From positions 88,531 through 152,530 of the forward strand of contig JACOMY010000005.1 in the NCBI GenBank assembly GCA_014324045.1: DNA of 64,000 nt, in the 5' to 3' direction. The translations under genes and the position numbers were made by a program. Each line of letters opens with the position of its first letter. Within the stretch, counting starts at the first letter, position 1. Below are positions 1 through 9,447 of this stretch, one piece after another. Under the pieces are notes generated by a model. It did not search any database and was not told the origin of the DNA. It worked only from the letters and a program-made list of their open reading frames with translations. The DNA comes from Rhodospirillales bacterium. Its GTDB lineage: Bacteria > Pseudomonadota > Alphaproteobacteria > Kiloniellales > JACOMY01.

Positions 1-1
1 C

Positions 2-481
2 CCCTACGACGGGCCGACACCGCCGCAGAAGGTGGCCGAGGTGGCGGCGCGCCTGCTTGCCATGGGCTGCTACGAGATCTCGCTGGGCGATACCATCGGT
101 TCCGGCACGCCGGAAGGTATCGGATGCATGCTCGATAGCGTCCTGCAAGAGGTTCCCGCCGAGAAGTTGGCCGGGCATTACCACGATACCCGCAATCGTG
201 CGCTGGAGAATATTTCCGTTAGTCTGGAGAAGGGGCTGCGCACTTTCGATGCCGCCATCGGCGGCCTGGGCGGCTGTCCCTACGCTCCCGGTGCCAAGGG
301 GAACGTCGACACCCGCTCCGTCGCCTACATGCTCCGCGATCGGGGCTACCACATCGGGCTCGATCTGGAACGGTTGGATAGGGTGGCGGACTTTGCCTGG
401 AGCCTACGCAGCGATGCGCCGCGGCCAGATAGTGCAAGAAAACGAACAGATACACTTCGCCAAAAATCATCGCGCTTCTAA
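2..481 (+). CDS. mvaB: Hydroxymethylglutaryl-CoA lyase, 3' part (5' end outside window)
   Basis: The product cleaves HMG-CoA to acetoacetate and acetyl-CoA, the last step of leucine breakdown. The reading frame is already open at base 2, so the start lies outside the window. Visible are the barrel motif HYHDTRNRALEN, with the His-Asp region that binds the metal, and the family signature GGLGGCPYAPGAKGN, whose Cys is the catalytic residue. The last 20 or so residues, after WSLRSDAP, are Arg- and Ser-rich and unlike the usual short C-terminus, so the tail may have been altered by a 3' mutation. An AT-rich gap follows. Isopropylmalate or homocitrate synthases share the fold, but the GGCPY signature favours the lyase. 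Confidence 0.85.
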   Translation, partial: PYDGPTPPQKVAEVAARLLAMGCYEISLGDTIGSGTPEGIGCMLDSVLQEVPAEKLAGHYHDTRNRALENISVSLEKGLRTFDAAIGGLGGCPYAPGAKGNVDTRSVAYMLRDRGYHIGLDLERLDRVADFAWSLRSDAPRPDSARKRTDTLRQKSSRF

Positions 482-544
482 AATTAAAAGAATAAATGAT
501 TTTTTGTACAATTAATATACGATCCTACCTATAGAGGAAAGGAG

Positions 545-972
545 ATGGACAATACCCGTTACCGGGAAGATCCAAGGCCTGTTTCCAGAAGTCGTAGAAC
601 GCTTGGAAGCGCTATCGACTCTTGTCGGGAAGTCGGTGCATGTGAGCAATGCCAAGAGATCCGACAATTCGACAGTGCGCGCATAGCTCCGGCCTTGCCG
701 CAGACTGCACGATTAAAGGAAAGACGCCCGTCGAGGTTGTATCCCTGCCGGAAAAAGTTGGAATTGCAGCGACCGGCCAGTACTATCGTAAAGACGGAAC
801 CGAAGACAACTTCGCACATCGGGTTCACACATGGGGGACATCCGCGGTCTTCTTGGCTTGGAAGGCAACGGCCCCCTACGCCCCAGGCAGGAGTAACATC
901 TTCCGAGAAAATCCGAAGAACAGTAGTAACTATACCTACGGGCGGTGTACGTCGGGGCGAGACTGCAGTTAG
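545..972 (+). pseudogene. M15A-family peptidase (D-Ala-D-Ala carboxypeptidase-like) relic
   Basis: Joining reading frames restores a zinc peptidase of the M15A type, which trims peptidoglycan stem peptides. A strong ribosome site (GGAAAGGAG) precedes ATG 545. From about 570 the frame shifts to give GLFPEVVERLEALSTLVGKS, then near 675 it shifts again to give AHSSGLAADCTIKGKTPVEV and GQYYRKDGTEDNFAHRVHTW. The HxxxxxxD zinc motif (HSSGLAAD) and a downstream FxH are present. The Asp usually found two residues after that second His reads Val, a further sign of decay. Each single frame is short. At least two frameshifts are needed, so the gene is called broken. Family assignment comes from recalled motifs. 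Confidence 0.6.
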
Positions 973-1391
973 CTCAAAGGGCTGATCGGTCTTATTCAGA
1001 GGACGCTCTCCAGCAGAGGCAGACTCAACTGCATGCAACGCCAATAGGCGGGCGAGGCTAGGCAACCTTGCGGGCCTGAAAATGTTTCGAGATGGCCAAG
1101 AAAAAAGCCTGCGAGATTTTTAGAACGTTGTGCTCTTACTTCACCTTAGCGTCTTTCGACGGCAGTGGTTTACCACCTCTTCCGGGCTCAAGAGTCGAAT
1201 GGGGGAAGGTAGCCGTCTCTCCGGTAATGGCTCAGGGCTTGAAGCTCGGTCCTGCCCACAATAGTTGCAGATTTCTCTTCAACAGCGCACAGCCAAAAAC
1301 AACACTGGGCTGAGCCTAGGCAGGGAGCACCGGAAGACATTCACCGAAACGGCCTTTCCTGTCGGCAACATGGACTCTAGAGGGACGCGGA
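973..1391. other. Gene-free stretch
   Basis: I see no convincing gene, RNA or repeat here. A 73-codon rightward frame beginning at 1092 (MAKKKACEIF...) has no recognisable motif and no good ribosome site. The stretch is probably decayed sequence between the peptidase relic and the leftward operon. Confidence 0.4.
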
Positions 1392-1967
1392 CTAAGTCGG
1401 CAGAGCTGGCTCCAAGAAGGTCAAGTTGAAGGCCACGCTTTCGATGATGCGGTTGACAAAAAAGGCTGCCAAAGGTAGGATGATGGCACCTAAGGTGCCG
1501 ATGTCTAGGCATCGCTTGGCCAAATAGATCTTCACTGCAATCACGTAGAAAAGGAAGAAGACCCGCAGCATGTTGCTCAAGACGGGCGGCAGCATAACGA
1601 TAATGAAGTCGATATGGACGAGTACTAGGACCAGCCAGTTGTAGGCGGTGATGAAGCGTGGAAGCCGGGCCCCCATGGGCTTGCTGCGGGCGAACTCGAT
1701 CAGGGCCAAAGGCAGCAGGGTCCAACGCAGTGCATAGGCCAGCAGCCAGACTGAAAAGAAGTGCAGGCCCAGCGGCTCTAGAGGCAACTCGCGTTGACGG
1801 TCCAGAACGATGATCAGATAGACCGGCAGGGCCAGCGTGGCGACCGAGAAGGAACGCCAGGCGGCAGCCCGGTCGTCGCTTAAGAGAACGAGGCCCGAGT
1901 CCTTGAAAGTCAGCAGCGGGATAACTGCCGCGATGCCGCGCCGCAGTTCTTCGCCGGTCGGGAACAT
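1392..1967 (-). CDS. Hypothetical multi-pass membrane protein
   Basis: A 191-residue protein of unknown function with several hydrophobic segments (roughly residues 40-60, 75-100, 115-140, 145-165 and 170-185), so an inner-membrane location is likely. The start is ATG 1967 because a GGAGG site sits 7 bases upstream; an earlier ATG at 2009 would overlap dapE and lacks this site. It is the last gene of the leftward operon, 22 bases after dapE, so it is probably co-transcribed with it. No catalytic motif is visible. A Yip1-like or small permease-like fold is possible but unsupported. Confidence 0.7.
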   Translation of the reverse strand: MFPTGEELRRGIAAVIPLLTFKDSGLVLLSDDRAAAWRSFSVATLALPVYLIIVLDRQRELPLEPLGLHFFSVWLLAYALRWTLLPLALIEFARSKPMGARLPRFITAYNWLVLVLVHIDFIIVMLPPVLSNMLRVFFLFYVIAVKIYLAKRCLDIGTLGAIILPLAAFFVNRIIESVAFNLTFLEPALPT

Positions 1968-1989
1968 GGCTTGCCTCCGCTTGAGCGCT

Positions 1990-3135
1990 TCAGGCCGCCA
2001 GGCGTTCAAGCGCGTTCACATAAATCTCGGTCAGGGTCTCGATGTCATCTAGGGGAGCGCGTTCGTCAACCTTATGCGCCCATTGATTCCTTAGGCCCAG
2101 CTCGATCACCGGGCAGGCATCCTTGATAAAGCGCGCGTCCGAGGTGCCGCCGGTGGTGCTGAGAACCGGCGGCATGCCGGTCGTTTGCGCCACCGCAGCC
2201 GAGACGGCGTCGCTCAAGGGGCCCGGCGGGGTCAGGAAGGACTCGCCGCTAACCCTGATCTGAAGGTCGATCTCGCCGCCGACCTTGGCCATGCGCGCGC
2301 GGATCCAAGCCTCCACGTCACGGCTGTGGTGGCAGTCGTTGAAGCGGACGTTGAAGCGGGCTCTGGCGACGGCCGGGATCACGTTGGTAACGGGGTTGCC
2401 GACGTCGACGCTGGTAATCTCCAGGCTGCTCGGTTGAAAATGGTCGCTGCCCTCGTCCAGTGGTTCCTCAACCAGCAGCTGTAGCAGGCGGTTCAGGCGA
2501 TGGATCGGGTTGTCGGCCAGGTGGGGATAGGCCGAATGGCCCTGTACGCCGGAGACTGTGAGCCAGCCGTTGAGGCTGCCGCGCCGGCCGATCTTGGCCA
2601 TGTCGCCGACCCGATCCACCGAGGTCGGCTCGCCGACGATGCAACCGGAGAAGCGCTCGCCCTGCTCCAGGAGCCAATCCAGCATCTTGCGCGTGCCGTT
2701 GATGCTGGGTCCCTCCTCGTCGCCGGTGATCAGCAGCGAGAGACCGTTGCTTGGCCGCTTCTCGGCGAGGAAACGGGAGAGGGCAGCGACGTAGCAGGCA
2801 ATCGCGCCCTTCATATCCACCGTGCCGCGGCCAATCAGCCAGCCGTTCTCAATTGCCCCGGCGAAGGGATCGACCCGCCAGTGGGCCGGGTCGCCCGGCG
2901 GCACTACGTCGGTGTGTCCAGCATAGCAGAGGTTGCCGCTGCCGCCGGCCAGATGGGCGTAAAGATTGTCCACCGGCTCACTGCCCGGCTCTTGAAAGAC
3001 TCGACGGCGGCAGGTGAAACCCAGCCCTTCGAGTGCCCCTTGCAGCAGGTCCAGCGCTCCGCCTTCCGTCGGCGTGATCGATGGGCAGCGGATCAATGAC
3101 TGGGCGAAGGCGATGGGATCGATCGGCGCGCTCAT
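1990..3135 (-). CDS. dapE: Succinyl-diaminopimelate desuccinylase
   Basis: The enzyme removes succinate from N-succinyl-LL-2,6-diaminopimelate in the succinylase branch of lysine and peptidoglycan precursor synthesis. The 381-residue length is normal. Dinuclear metal and catalytic motifs of the M20 family are present: [12 protein letters not shown] (metal His and catalytic Asp), the DEEG motif with the general-base Glu, and a distal [11 protein letters not shown] segment with a metal His. It starts 6 bases downstream of dapD, so the two consecutive steps are encoded side by side and probably translated from one message. Confidence 0.95.
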   Translation of the reverse strand: MSAPIDPIAFAQSLIRCPSITPTEGGALDLLQGALEGLGFTCRRRVFQEPGSEPVDNLYAHLAGGSGNLCYAGHTDVVPPGDPAHWRVDPFAGAIENGWLIGRGTVDMKGAIACYVAALSRFLAEKRPSNGLSLLITGDEEGPSINGTRKMLDWLLEQGERFSGCIVGEPTSVDRVGDMAKIGRRGSLNGWLTVSGVQGHSAYPHLADNPIHRLNRLLQLLVEEPLDEGSDHFQPSSLEITSVDVGNPVTNVIPAVARARFNVRFNDCHHSRDVEAWIRARMAKVGGEIDLQIRVSGESFLTPPGPLSDAVSAAVAQTTGMPPVLSTTGGTSDARFIKDACPVIELGLRNQWAHKVDERAPLDDIETLTEIYVNALERLAA

Positions 3136-3141
3136 GGGGAC

Positions 3142-3987
3142 CTAGTCTCGCAGCAGGTCGTTGATCGAGGTCTTGGCGCGCGTGCCTTCGTCCACGCGCT
3201 TGATGATGACGGCACAGTAAAGGCTGGGGCCGGGTGTTCCATCCGGCAGCGACTTGCCGGGCAGACTGCCGGGCACCACGACGGAATAGGCCGGCACCCG
3301 GCCACGGAAGACCTCGCCTGTGTTGCGATCGACGATCTTGGTCGAGGCGCCGATGTAGACGCCCATGGAAAGGACCGCGCCTTCCTCCACGACGACGCCT
3401 TCCACGACTTCGGAGCGGGCACCGATGAAGCAGTTATCCTCGATCACCACGGGGCCGGCCTGCAGCGGTTCCAGCACGCCGCCGATGCCGGCACCGCCGG
3501 AGAGGTGACAGTTCTTGCCGATCTGGGCGCAGGAGCCGACTGTGGCCCAGGTGTCCACCATGGTGCCACGGTCGACATAGGCGCCCAGGTTGACGAAGCT
3601 GGGCATCAAGACCACGCCGGGGGCGATGTAGGCCGAGTGACGCACGGTGCAGTTGGGGACCGCGCGGAAGCCGGCCTCGCGGAAGCGGTGCTCGCCCCAG
3701 CCGGCGAATTTGGAATCCACCTTGTCCCACCAGTTTGAGTTGTCGCCGGGGCCGCCTGGGATCGGCTTCATGTCGTTCAGGCGGAAGGACAGCAGCACCG
3801 CCATCTTCAGCCACTGATTCACACGCCAGCCGTCGTCGCGCTTCTCCGCCACCCGAAGGATGCCTTCGTCCATCCCGCTCAAGGCAGTCTCGACAGCCTC
3901 GCGCAGCGTGCCTTCGGTCTTCGGCGAGATCTGGTCTCGGATCTCCCATGCCTCCAGGATGTTCTTCTCCAATAGGGCCTTGTCCAT
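3142..3987 (-). CDS. dapD: Tetrahydrodipicolinate N-succinyltransferase
   Basis: The enzyme transfers succinate from succinyl-CoA to tetrahydrodipicolinate, committing the pathway to the succinylase route. At 281 residues it has the normal length. An N-terminal helical part is followed by hexapeptide repeats of the left-handed beta-helix ([20 protein letters not shown] and onward through [16 protein letters not shown]). It lies 16 bases after argB and 6 before dapE in the leftward operon. Confidence 0.95.
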   Translation of the reverse strand: MDKALLEKNILEAWEIRDQISPKTEGTLREAVETALSGMDEGILRVAEKRDDGWRVNQWLKMAVLLSFRLNDMKPIPGGPGDNSNWWDKVDSKFAGWGEHRFREAGFRAVPNCTVRHSAYIAPGVVLMPSFVNLGAYVDRGTMVDTWATVGSCAQIGKNCHLSGGAGIGGVLEPLQAGPVVIEDNCFIGARSEVVEGVVVEEGAVLSMGVYIGASTKIVDRNTGEVFRGRVPAYSVVVPGSLPGKSLPDGTPGPSLYCAVIIKRVDEGTRAKTSINDLLRD

Positions 3988-4003
3988 GGGTCGCGTCCTC
4001 TAT

Positions 4004-4936
4004 TTAGCGTACAGTTGCGTCACCGATGGGCTCGCGGCGCACCAGAGTGCCGTGGCCGTGTTCGGTAAAGATTTCCAGCAAGATCGAATGCGGCATGCGC
4101 CCGTCCAGAATAACTGCGGCGTCCACGCCATTCTCGACCGCGTAGACGCAAGTCTCCAGCTTCGGAATCATACCACCGTAGACAATGCCGTCCTCACGCA
4201 GCTGTTTGATCTGGACGAGGTCGAGGTCGGTCAGAATGTTCTGCTCCCTATCCATGACGCCGGCTATGTCGGTCAGCAGCAGCAGGCGAGAGGCCCCGAC
4301 TGCGGCGGCGATGGCACCGGCCGCGGTATCGGCATTGATGTTGTAAGTCTCGCCGTTGTTGCCCACCCCGATTGGCGCGATCACCGGGATCATGCCCGAA
4401 TGCTCTAGACCGGCCAGGATGTGGGGATCGATCGTCTTGGGCTCGCCAACGAAGCCTAGATCCAGGATCTTCTCGATGTTGGAATCGGGATCGCGCTGCG
4501 TGCGCCGCAACTTCGAGGCCTGAATCAAGCGGCCGTCCTTGCCGGAAATACCGATGGCGGTGCCACCGGCCTCGTTGATCGCGGTCACGATCTGCTTGTT
4601 GATGCGGCCGGCCAGAACCATCTCGACGATTTCCACCGTCTGCTGGTCGGTCACCCTGAGGCCGTCTACGAACTCACTCTTGACCGCCAGACGCTCCAGC
4701 ATCTGCGCGATCTGCGGGCCGCCGCCGTGCACCACGATAGGATTGATGCCGATCTGCTTCAGCAGGACGATATCGCGGGCGAAGAGTTGCGCCAATTCCT
4801 GATTGCCCATGGCGTGACCTCCGTACTTGACCACGAAGGTCTGGCCGGCATAGCGGCGCATGTAAGGCAGGGCCTCGCTGATCACGCGGGCGGTGCGCAG
4901 CCAGGCTTTGGTGTCTTTCAGTTGTCTTTCCGGCAC
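4004..4936 (-). CDS. argB: Acetylglutamate kinase
   Basis: The enzyme phosphorylates N-acetylglutamate in arginine synthesis. It has 310 residues, with the amino-acid-kinase glycine loops VKYGGHAMG and VVHGGGPQI, the N-acetylglutamate-binding region and a C-terminal nucleotide-binding region ([20 protein letters not shown]). The N-terminal extension before the first glycine loop is the form seen in arginine-sensitive, hexameric enzymes, so feedback control by arginine is plausible (inference). It sits between engB and dapD. Confidence 0.95.
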   Translation of the reverse strand: MPERQLKDTKAWLRTARVISEALPYMRRYAGQTFVVKYGGHAMGNQELAQLFARDIVLLKQIGINPIVVHGGGPQIAQMLERLAVKSEFVDGLRVTDQQTVEIVEMVLAGRINKQIVTAINEAGGTAIGISGKDGRLIQASKLRRTQRDPDSNIEKILDLGFVGEPKTIDPHILAGLEHSGMIPVIAPIGVGNNGETYNINADTAAGAIAAAVGASRLLLLTDIAGVMDREQNILTDLDLVQIKQLREDGIVYGGMIPKLETCVYAVENGVDAAVILDGRMPHSILLEIFTEHGHGTLVRREPIGDATVR

Positions 4937-4985
4937 TGGCGCAGTTTCTCCGTACTCTATATCCTATCGTCGCGGTACTCTAGTG

Positions 4986-5636
4986 TTACGACTGCGCGAT
5001 TGCCAATCTGGCAAGCTCCTGCCGCAGGGCAGCGATGCCTTTTCCCTTGGTCGAAGAAGTCGCCAGCACCTTGGGATGGGCGGCACGGTACGTTGCGGCC
5101 TGGGCCGTGACGGTGGCCAGGATCTTTTCGCGGCCGGCCTTTTTTTTTACCCGATCGAATTTGGTCAAGATCAGCTGGTAGGTGCGCGCAACCCCGTCCA
5201 GGGCAGCCATCACCGCACGGTCGCTGTCCTTCAAGCCGTGACGGGCATCGATCAACACCAGCACGCGCTCTAAGTTGCGGCGACCCTTGAGGTAGCGGTT
5301 GGCGAGCCGCGTCCAAGCCTCAATTTTGCGGCGCTCCGCCTTAGCATAACCATAGCCCGGCAGATCCACCAGGATCAGGCGGCCGCCCAGGTTGAAGAAG
5401 TTCAGTTGCTGGGTTCGCCCCGGAGTGCGCGAAACCTTTGCCAAGACGGTCCGGCCGGTCAGCACGTTGACCAGACTGGACTTGCCGACGTTGGAGCGAC
5501 CGACAAAAGCGACCTCCGGCCCCCAATCCGGCGGCAAACGCGACTCCTCGGCAGCCCCGGCGACGAAATCGCAGGATTGAGCGAAGAGCCAGCGCGCGAA
5601 GGCCTCCGCCGCCGGGTCGGATTTCTCAGCACTCAC
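4986..5636 (-). CDS. engB: Ribosome-biogenesis GTPase EngB/YihA
   Basis: A 216-residue small GTPase needed for maturation of the large ribosomal subunit. The G1 P-loop is GRSNVGKSS, the G3 motif is VDLPGYGYA and the G4 motif is LTKFDRVK. It starts 5 bases after yidC and is followed after 49 bases by argB, so it is within the operon. The short basic N-terminal extension and length are typical of proteobacterial YihA. Confidence 0.95.
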   Translation of the reverse strand: MSAEKSDPAAEAFARWLFAQSCDFVAGAAEESRLPPDWGPEVAFVGRSNVGKSSLVNVLTGRTVLAKVSRTPGRTQQLNFFNLGGRLILVDLPGYGYAKAERRKIEAWTRLANRYLKGRRNLERVLVLIDARHGLKDSDRAVMAALDGVARTYQLILTKFDRVKKKAGREKILATVTAQAATYRAAHPKVLATSSTKGKGIAALRQELARLAIAQS

Positions 5637-5641
5637 CGAAG

Positions 5642-7528
5642 CTAGGACCGTTTACGCTTCTTGGCGGCCGGGTTGCTGGAACGGCGCTGCCCTTTGCTCG
5701 GGCGACTGCTGTGCACTTTCGCCTCCGCCTTGGGTTCAAACTTCTTGGGCTCCGGCTCCGGTGCGGAGGGTGGAGATGCGATCGGTGTCAGGGCCGGCAG
5801 CTTGCCGCCGATCGGGATGCCCTGGCTGCGCATGATGATTGCCTGCTGGCCCATAGATAGTAGGTTGTTCCAAGCCCAGTAGATCACCAGGCCGGCTGCG
5901 AAATGGCCAAGCATGAAGGTGAAGATTACCGGCATCCAGGCGAAGATCTTGGCCTGCAGCGGGTCGGTCGGCTGCGGGTTCAGCCGATATTGCGCCCACA
6001 TTGTGAAGCCCATCAGCAGCGGCCATATACCGATCGAGAAGAAGCTAAGCAAGCCCAGGTTCGGCACGTCGAAAGGCAACAGACCGAACAGGTTTACCCA
6101 ACTAGTGGGATCGGGGGCGGAAAGGTCCTGAATCCAGCCGACGAAAGGCGCGTGGCGCATTAAAATCGTACCGTAGAGCACGTTGTATAGCGCGATGAAG
6201 ATGGGGATCTGCAGCAGCATCGGCAGACAACCGGCGACCGGATTCGCCCCCTCCTTCTTGTAGAGGCCCATCATCTCCTTCTGGAAGCGGGGCTTGTCGT
6301 CCTTATAGCGCTCGCGCAGCTCCAGCATGCGGGGCTGCAGCTTGCGCATCTTCGCCATTGACTTGTAGGCCTTGTTGGCCAGCGGAAAGAGGGCGATGCG
6401 CACGCAAACCACAAGCAACAGAATGGCACCGCCGAAGTTTCCGACTAGACCGTGGAACCAGTTCAGCAGCCAGTAGATCGGTCGTGCCAGGAAAAAGATC
6501 CAGCCGTAGTCCACTGCCAAGTAGAACTTATCAATGTGGAACTCTTCGGTGTAGTAGTCGATCAACTGGGGTTCGCGGGCGCCGGCGAACAGGCGTAAGC
6601 TGTCCTCGCGGGTGTCGCCGGGGGCGATGTCATAGTAACTGTAGGAAATGTCGACCTGATAGGTGTCGCTACCGTTGACCGAGCTATAGGCGAAGCGAGC
6701 ATCGACCTTGGCGTCCTGCTCGGGGATCAGCAGCACCGTCCAGTACTTGTCGAAGATGCCGGTCCAGCCGCCCTCTGTCGTCTGCTCAATACGCTTGTTG
6801 GGAGCCTCTTCGACCGTGTCGTAGCTGACTTCTTTATAGGTTTCGTTGAAGACGCCGACCGGGCCTTCGTGCACGATGAATGTGTTGTCGCTGGTTTGCG
6901 GAATACCGACGCGGTTCACTAGGCCGTAACTCTTTAGCCGCACCGTCTTGTTGCCAGAATTGATCACCCGCTGAGTCAGGGTAAACATGTAGTTTTGGTC
7001 GACGGTGATGTCGATCTCGAAGCGCTGGCCTTGGCCGTTGTCCCAATGCAGGGTCACCGGCTGGTCTGCGGTTAACGCATCGGGTGCGCCCTTCCAGAGG
7101 GTATCGCGATCGGGCACCGAAGTCTCGTCGTCAGCCAGCCAGCGTACCGAGGCGAAGTAGGGGAATTCGCTGCCGCGCGGCGCCAGTAGCACGATATTTG
7201 GGCTTTCTTGCGACAGATCCGTGCGGTAGTCGCGCAGGATCAGGTCGTTCAGCTTGGCGCCGTGCAGGTCGATAGAGCCGGACAGGCGCGCAGTGTCGAT
7301 TGGCAGACGCGGGCTTTGCGCCAGGGCTTCCTCGCGCGACTTGGGTACCGGTGCCTCGCTGTCCACGCCGGGAGCGGACGTACTCTTGATCTGGGTGTTG
7401 CCGCCGTCGGCGGTCTGGGTCGCCGTCTGCTCCGTCGGCGGGATCGGTTCCGGCGCGAAGAAGTGCTGGAAGCCCACCATGATGACGATCGACAGGCCGA
7501 TGGCGATAAAGAGATTCTTGTTGTCCAT
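5642..7528 (-). CDS. yidC: Membrane protein insertase YidC
   Basis: YidC inserts and folds inner-membrane proteins, alone or with SecYEG. The protein has 628 residues, beginning MDNKNLFIAIGLSIVIMVGF, the first transmembrane segment. A large periplasmic beta domain follows (about residues 60-340), then the conserved five-helix core (WIFFLARPIYWLLNW, GGAILLLVVC, LPMLLQIPIFIALYNVLY) and a Lys/Arg-rich tail that can contact the ribosome. The start at 7528 was chosen over a longer upstream frame because the protein family begins with this MDNKN segment. It follows yidD by 49 bases. Confidence 0.96.
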   Translation of the reverse strand: MDNKNLFIAIGLSIVIMVGFQHFFAPEPIPPTEQTATQTADGGNTQIKSTSAPGVDSEAPVPKSREEALAQSPRLPIDTARLSGSIDLHGAKLNDLILRDYRTDLSQESPNIVLLAPRGSEFPYFASVRWLADDETSVPDRDTLWKGAPDALTADQPVTLHWDNGQGQRFEIDITVDQNYMFTLTQRVINSGNKTVRLKSYGLVNRVGIPQTSDNTFIVHEGPVGVFNETYKEVSYDTVEEAPNKRIEQTTEGGWTGIFDKYWTVLLIPEQDAKVDARFAYSSVNGSDTYQVDISYSYYDIAPGDTREDSLRLFAGAREPQLIDYYTEEFHIDKFYLAVDYGWIFFLARPIYWLLNWFHGLVGNFGGAILLLVVCVRIALFPLANKAYKSMAKMRKLQPRMLELRERYKDDKPRFQKEMMGLYKKEGANPVAGCLPMLLQIPIFIALYNVLYGTILMRHAPFVGWIQDLSAPDPTSWVNLFGLLPFDVPNLGLLSFFSIGIWPLLMGFTMWAQYRLNPQPTDPLQAKIFAWMPVIFTFMLGHFAAGLVIYWAWNNLLSMGQQAIIMRSQGIPIGGKLPALTPIASPPSAPEPEPKKFEPKAEAKVHSSRPSKGQRRSSNPAAKKRKRS

Positions 7529-7577
7529 GAGATACCTATCGAGGGTCAGCCCTGTCGTTGGGAAGAGGGCGGAAGGC

Positions 7578-7853
7578 CTAGCCGGATTCGTCCATGTTAG
7601 CCCCGGGAACAGGGGCGTAACCTGATCCTCCCCAAGGGTGACAGCGAGCCAAGCGTCGCACGGCAAGCCAGCTGCCCCACACCGGGCCGTGCCGTCGCAA
7701 AGCCTCTTCTGCATAGGCGGAGCAAGTCGGCAGGAAGCGGCACTGGCGCCCGAAGAAGGGCGAGAGGAACAGGCGGTAGATCCAGATGCACGCGAGCAGG
7801 GGTAGAATGACGATGTCGTTCAAAAGGCGCCAGGCGGTGGGTCGCGGCGTCAA
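7578..7853 (-). CDS. yidD: Membrane protein insertion efficiency factor YidD
   Basis: A 91-residue amphipathic inner-membrane-associated protein that assists YidC. The family signature is clear: an N-terminal hydrophobic stretch ([11 protein letters not shown]), then [17 protein letters not shown] and [18 protein letters not shown]. It overlaps the end of rnpA by 4 bases (ATGA), so translation is probably coupled. Confidence 0.95.
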   Translation of the reverse strand: MTPRPTAWRLLNDIVILPLLACIWIYRLFLSPFFGRQCRFLPTCSAYAEEALRRHGPVWGSWLAVRRLARCHPWGGSGYAPVPGANMDESG

Positions 7854-8224
7854 GGTCTGTGTCCTCTTCCCGGCTTGTGCACCCGCTCCAAAGCCGTGAG
7901 CAGATCTTGACGTAGTTCCTCAAAGCGGCGCTCGACGGTCGCGGAACGACCGATCAGCACGTAGTCGGTGCCTGGTTTGCCGTGCTCTGGCAGCAGCTCG
8001 TTGGCAAGCGCGCGCAGACGGCGCTTGACCCGATTGCGGGCTACGGCGCTGCCGACCTTCTTGCTGGCGATCAGGCCCAGACGCGGTCTACCGGCGTCGT
8101 CGGGGTGCTCTGCTTCGCGGCGGACTACTCGAATCACCAGGCCCGGGGTCGCCCACTTTTGTCCACGCCCCACCACGCGCAGAAACTCCGCGCGGGTCCT
8201 CAAATGATCCAACTGCTGCGCCAT
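7850..8224 (-). CDS. rnpA: Ribonuclease P protein component
   Basis: The protein subunit of RNase P, which binds the catalytic RNA and the 5' leader of precursor tRNA. It has 124 residues, with the conserved RNR core seen as [17 protein letters not shown] and a basic surface. It lies between rpmH and yidD, the near-universal order. The RNase P RNA gene itself is not in this window. Confidence 0.95.
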   Translation of the reverse strand: MAQQLDHLRTRAEFLRVVGRGQKWATPGLVIRVVRREAEHPDDAGRPRLGLIASKKVGSAVARNRVKRRLRALANELLPEHGKPGTDYVLIGRSATVERRFEELRQDLLTALERVHKPGRGHRP

Positions 8225-8245
8225 GGCCTGCTTGGCAGGCCCGTT

Positions 8246-8380
8246 CTAGGCCGAAAGACGCTTGCGGCCGCGAGACCGGCGGCGGCGCAACACATTGCGC
8301 CCGCCGGGGGTCGCCATGCGGGTGCGGAAGCCATGGCGGCGCTTGCGGATAACGACACTCGGTTGGAAGGTACGCCTCAC
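8246..8380 (-). CDS. rpmH: 50S ribosomal protein L34
   Basis: A 44-residue, very basic ribosomal protein reading [20 protein letters not shown] and ending RGRKRLSA. The start is GTG at 8380, aligned with the usual MKRTFQPS start; an AGGAG site lies about 9 bases upstream. It is the first gene of the leftward operon and is preceded by a strong promoter (8462-8490). Confidence 0.95.
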   Translation of the reverse strand: MRRTFQPSVVIRKRRHGFRTRMATPGGRNVLRRRRSRGRKRLSA

Positions 8381-8461
8381 CTTTGAAACTCCTAAACGTT
8401 CGGAAAAAGAAAATGAGGGTGGGCCTGCAGACAGATATGCTGCAACTCCAGCGAACCCGGC

Positions 8462-8490
8462 ATATAAGGGAGGCAATGGTGGACTGTCAA
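8462..8490 (-). promoter_or_regulatory. Sigma-70-type promoter of the rpmH operon
   Basis: On the minus strand a perfect -35 box TTGACA (8485-8490) is followed after exactly 17 bases by TTATAT (8462-8467). Transcription would begin near 8455, giving a leader of about 75 bases before the rpmH GTG. This is the best promoter by consensus in the window and fits a highly expressed ribosomal operon. Confidence 0.75.
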
Positions 8491-8706
8491 CGACGCTGAC
8501 CGGGAAATTGCCGGCCGCCGCCATTCGTTCTTCCGGTCAGGAGCACGCGTCTTCATGCTGAATTGAGGCTTGACGCGGGACACCCTATGGAAAGTATCTA
8601 GTAAGCGGTCGGAGAGGTGTCACCTAAGGACGACCTGCCGTTAGGAGTCTGACAAAGCCGTGGTTCGCTAGCGTCGGTCGGGGAATCGGGAACGGACGTC
8701 GCCGGG

Positions 8707-9447
8707 ATGAAAAACGATGTAAAGTCCGAAGGCAGCCCGCGAAAGCAGCAGGGATGGCGGCGTTGTTTGCCTTTGTTGTCTCTTGTCGGTGCTTCGCTAT
8801 TGGGTTTCGCTCTACTGATCGACCGCGGCGGTCTTTCTTTTCAAGATTTGTCGGCGCATAGCCGCTGGCTCCACGATCATGTCGCGTCAGGCCCTCTGTT
8901 GACGGGCCTAGTGCTTTTTCTGCTATATAGTGCGGCAACCGCCCTATCTCTGCCGATTGCGACCATGCTGACGGTGTTGGCGGGTTATCTCTTCGGCACG
9001 CTGATCGCCTCCATTTGGGTTATCCTTGGGGCGACCGTCGGTTCCTTGATCGTCTTTCTGGTCGCCCGCTATGCTTTGTACGAGACCTTCAAAGAGCGTG
9101 CTGGGCCTTGGCTCGGCCGCATGGAGAAGGGCTTCCAGGAGGATGCCTTAAGCTACATCTTGGTGCTGCGCTTGTTGCCGATCTTTCCCTTTTGGCTGGT
9201 CAATTTGGCACCGGCCCTCTTAGGCGTAAAGCTCTGGGTCTACACCTTGGGCACCGCGCTGGGGATCGTTCCCGGCGTTCTGGTCTATGCCAGCCTCGGC
9301 ACTGGTCTGGGCAAGGTGATCGCGCGCGGTGAGGAGCCTGACCTTTCGATTGTCCTAGACCCGGTGATCCTTCTGCCGCTGATGGGTCTGGCGGTACTGG
9401 CGATACTGCCGGTGGCCTGGAAGCGCTGGCGCAAAGCCGATGGCTGA
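8707..9447 (+). CDS. TVP38/TMEM64-family (VTT domain) membrane protein
   Basis: A 246-residue inner-membrane protein of the DedA/VTT superfamily, whose eukaryotic relatives act as lipid scramblases; the bacterial role is unclear. Membrane segments are visible near residues 20-40, 60-100, 105-125 and 165-190, with the family core GYLFGTLIASIWVILGATVG followed by FLVARY, and a later RLLPIFPFWLVNLAPALLGV. The ATG at 8707 has only a weak ribosome site. Its end overlaps the next gene by 8 bases. This pairing with a disulfide oxidoreductase-like flavoprotein recurs in many proteobacteria (known from memory), which suggests a joint but undefined function. Confidence 0.88.
   Translation: MKNDVKSEGSPRKQQGWRRCLPLLSLVGASLLGFALLIDRGGLSFQDLSAHSRWLHDHVASGPLLTGLVLFLLYSAATALSLPIATMLTVLAGYLFGTLIASIWVILGATVGSLIVFLVARYALYETFKERAGPWLGRMEKGFQEDALSYILVLRLLPIFPFWLVNLAPALLGVKLWVYTLGTALGIVPGVLVYASLGTGLGKVIARGEEPDLSIVLDPVILLPLMGLAVLAILPVAWKRWRKADG

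Noticed and set aside
1092..1313. A 73-codon rightward frame starting MAKKKACEIF
   Set aside because: No ribosome site, no motif, and no functional neighbour.
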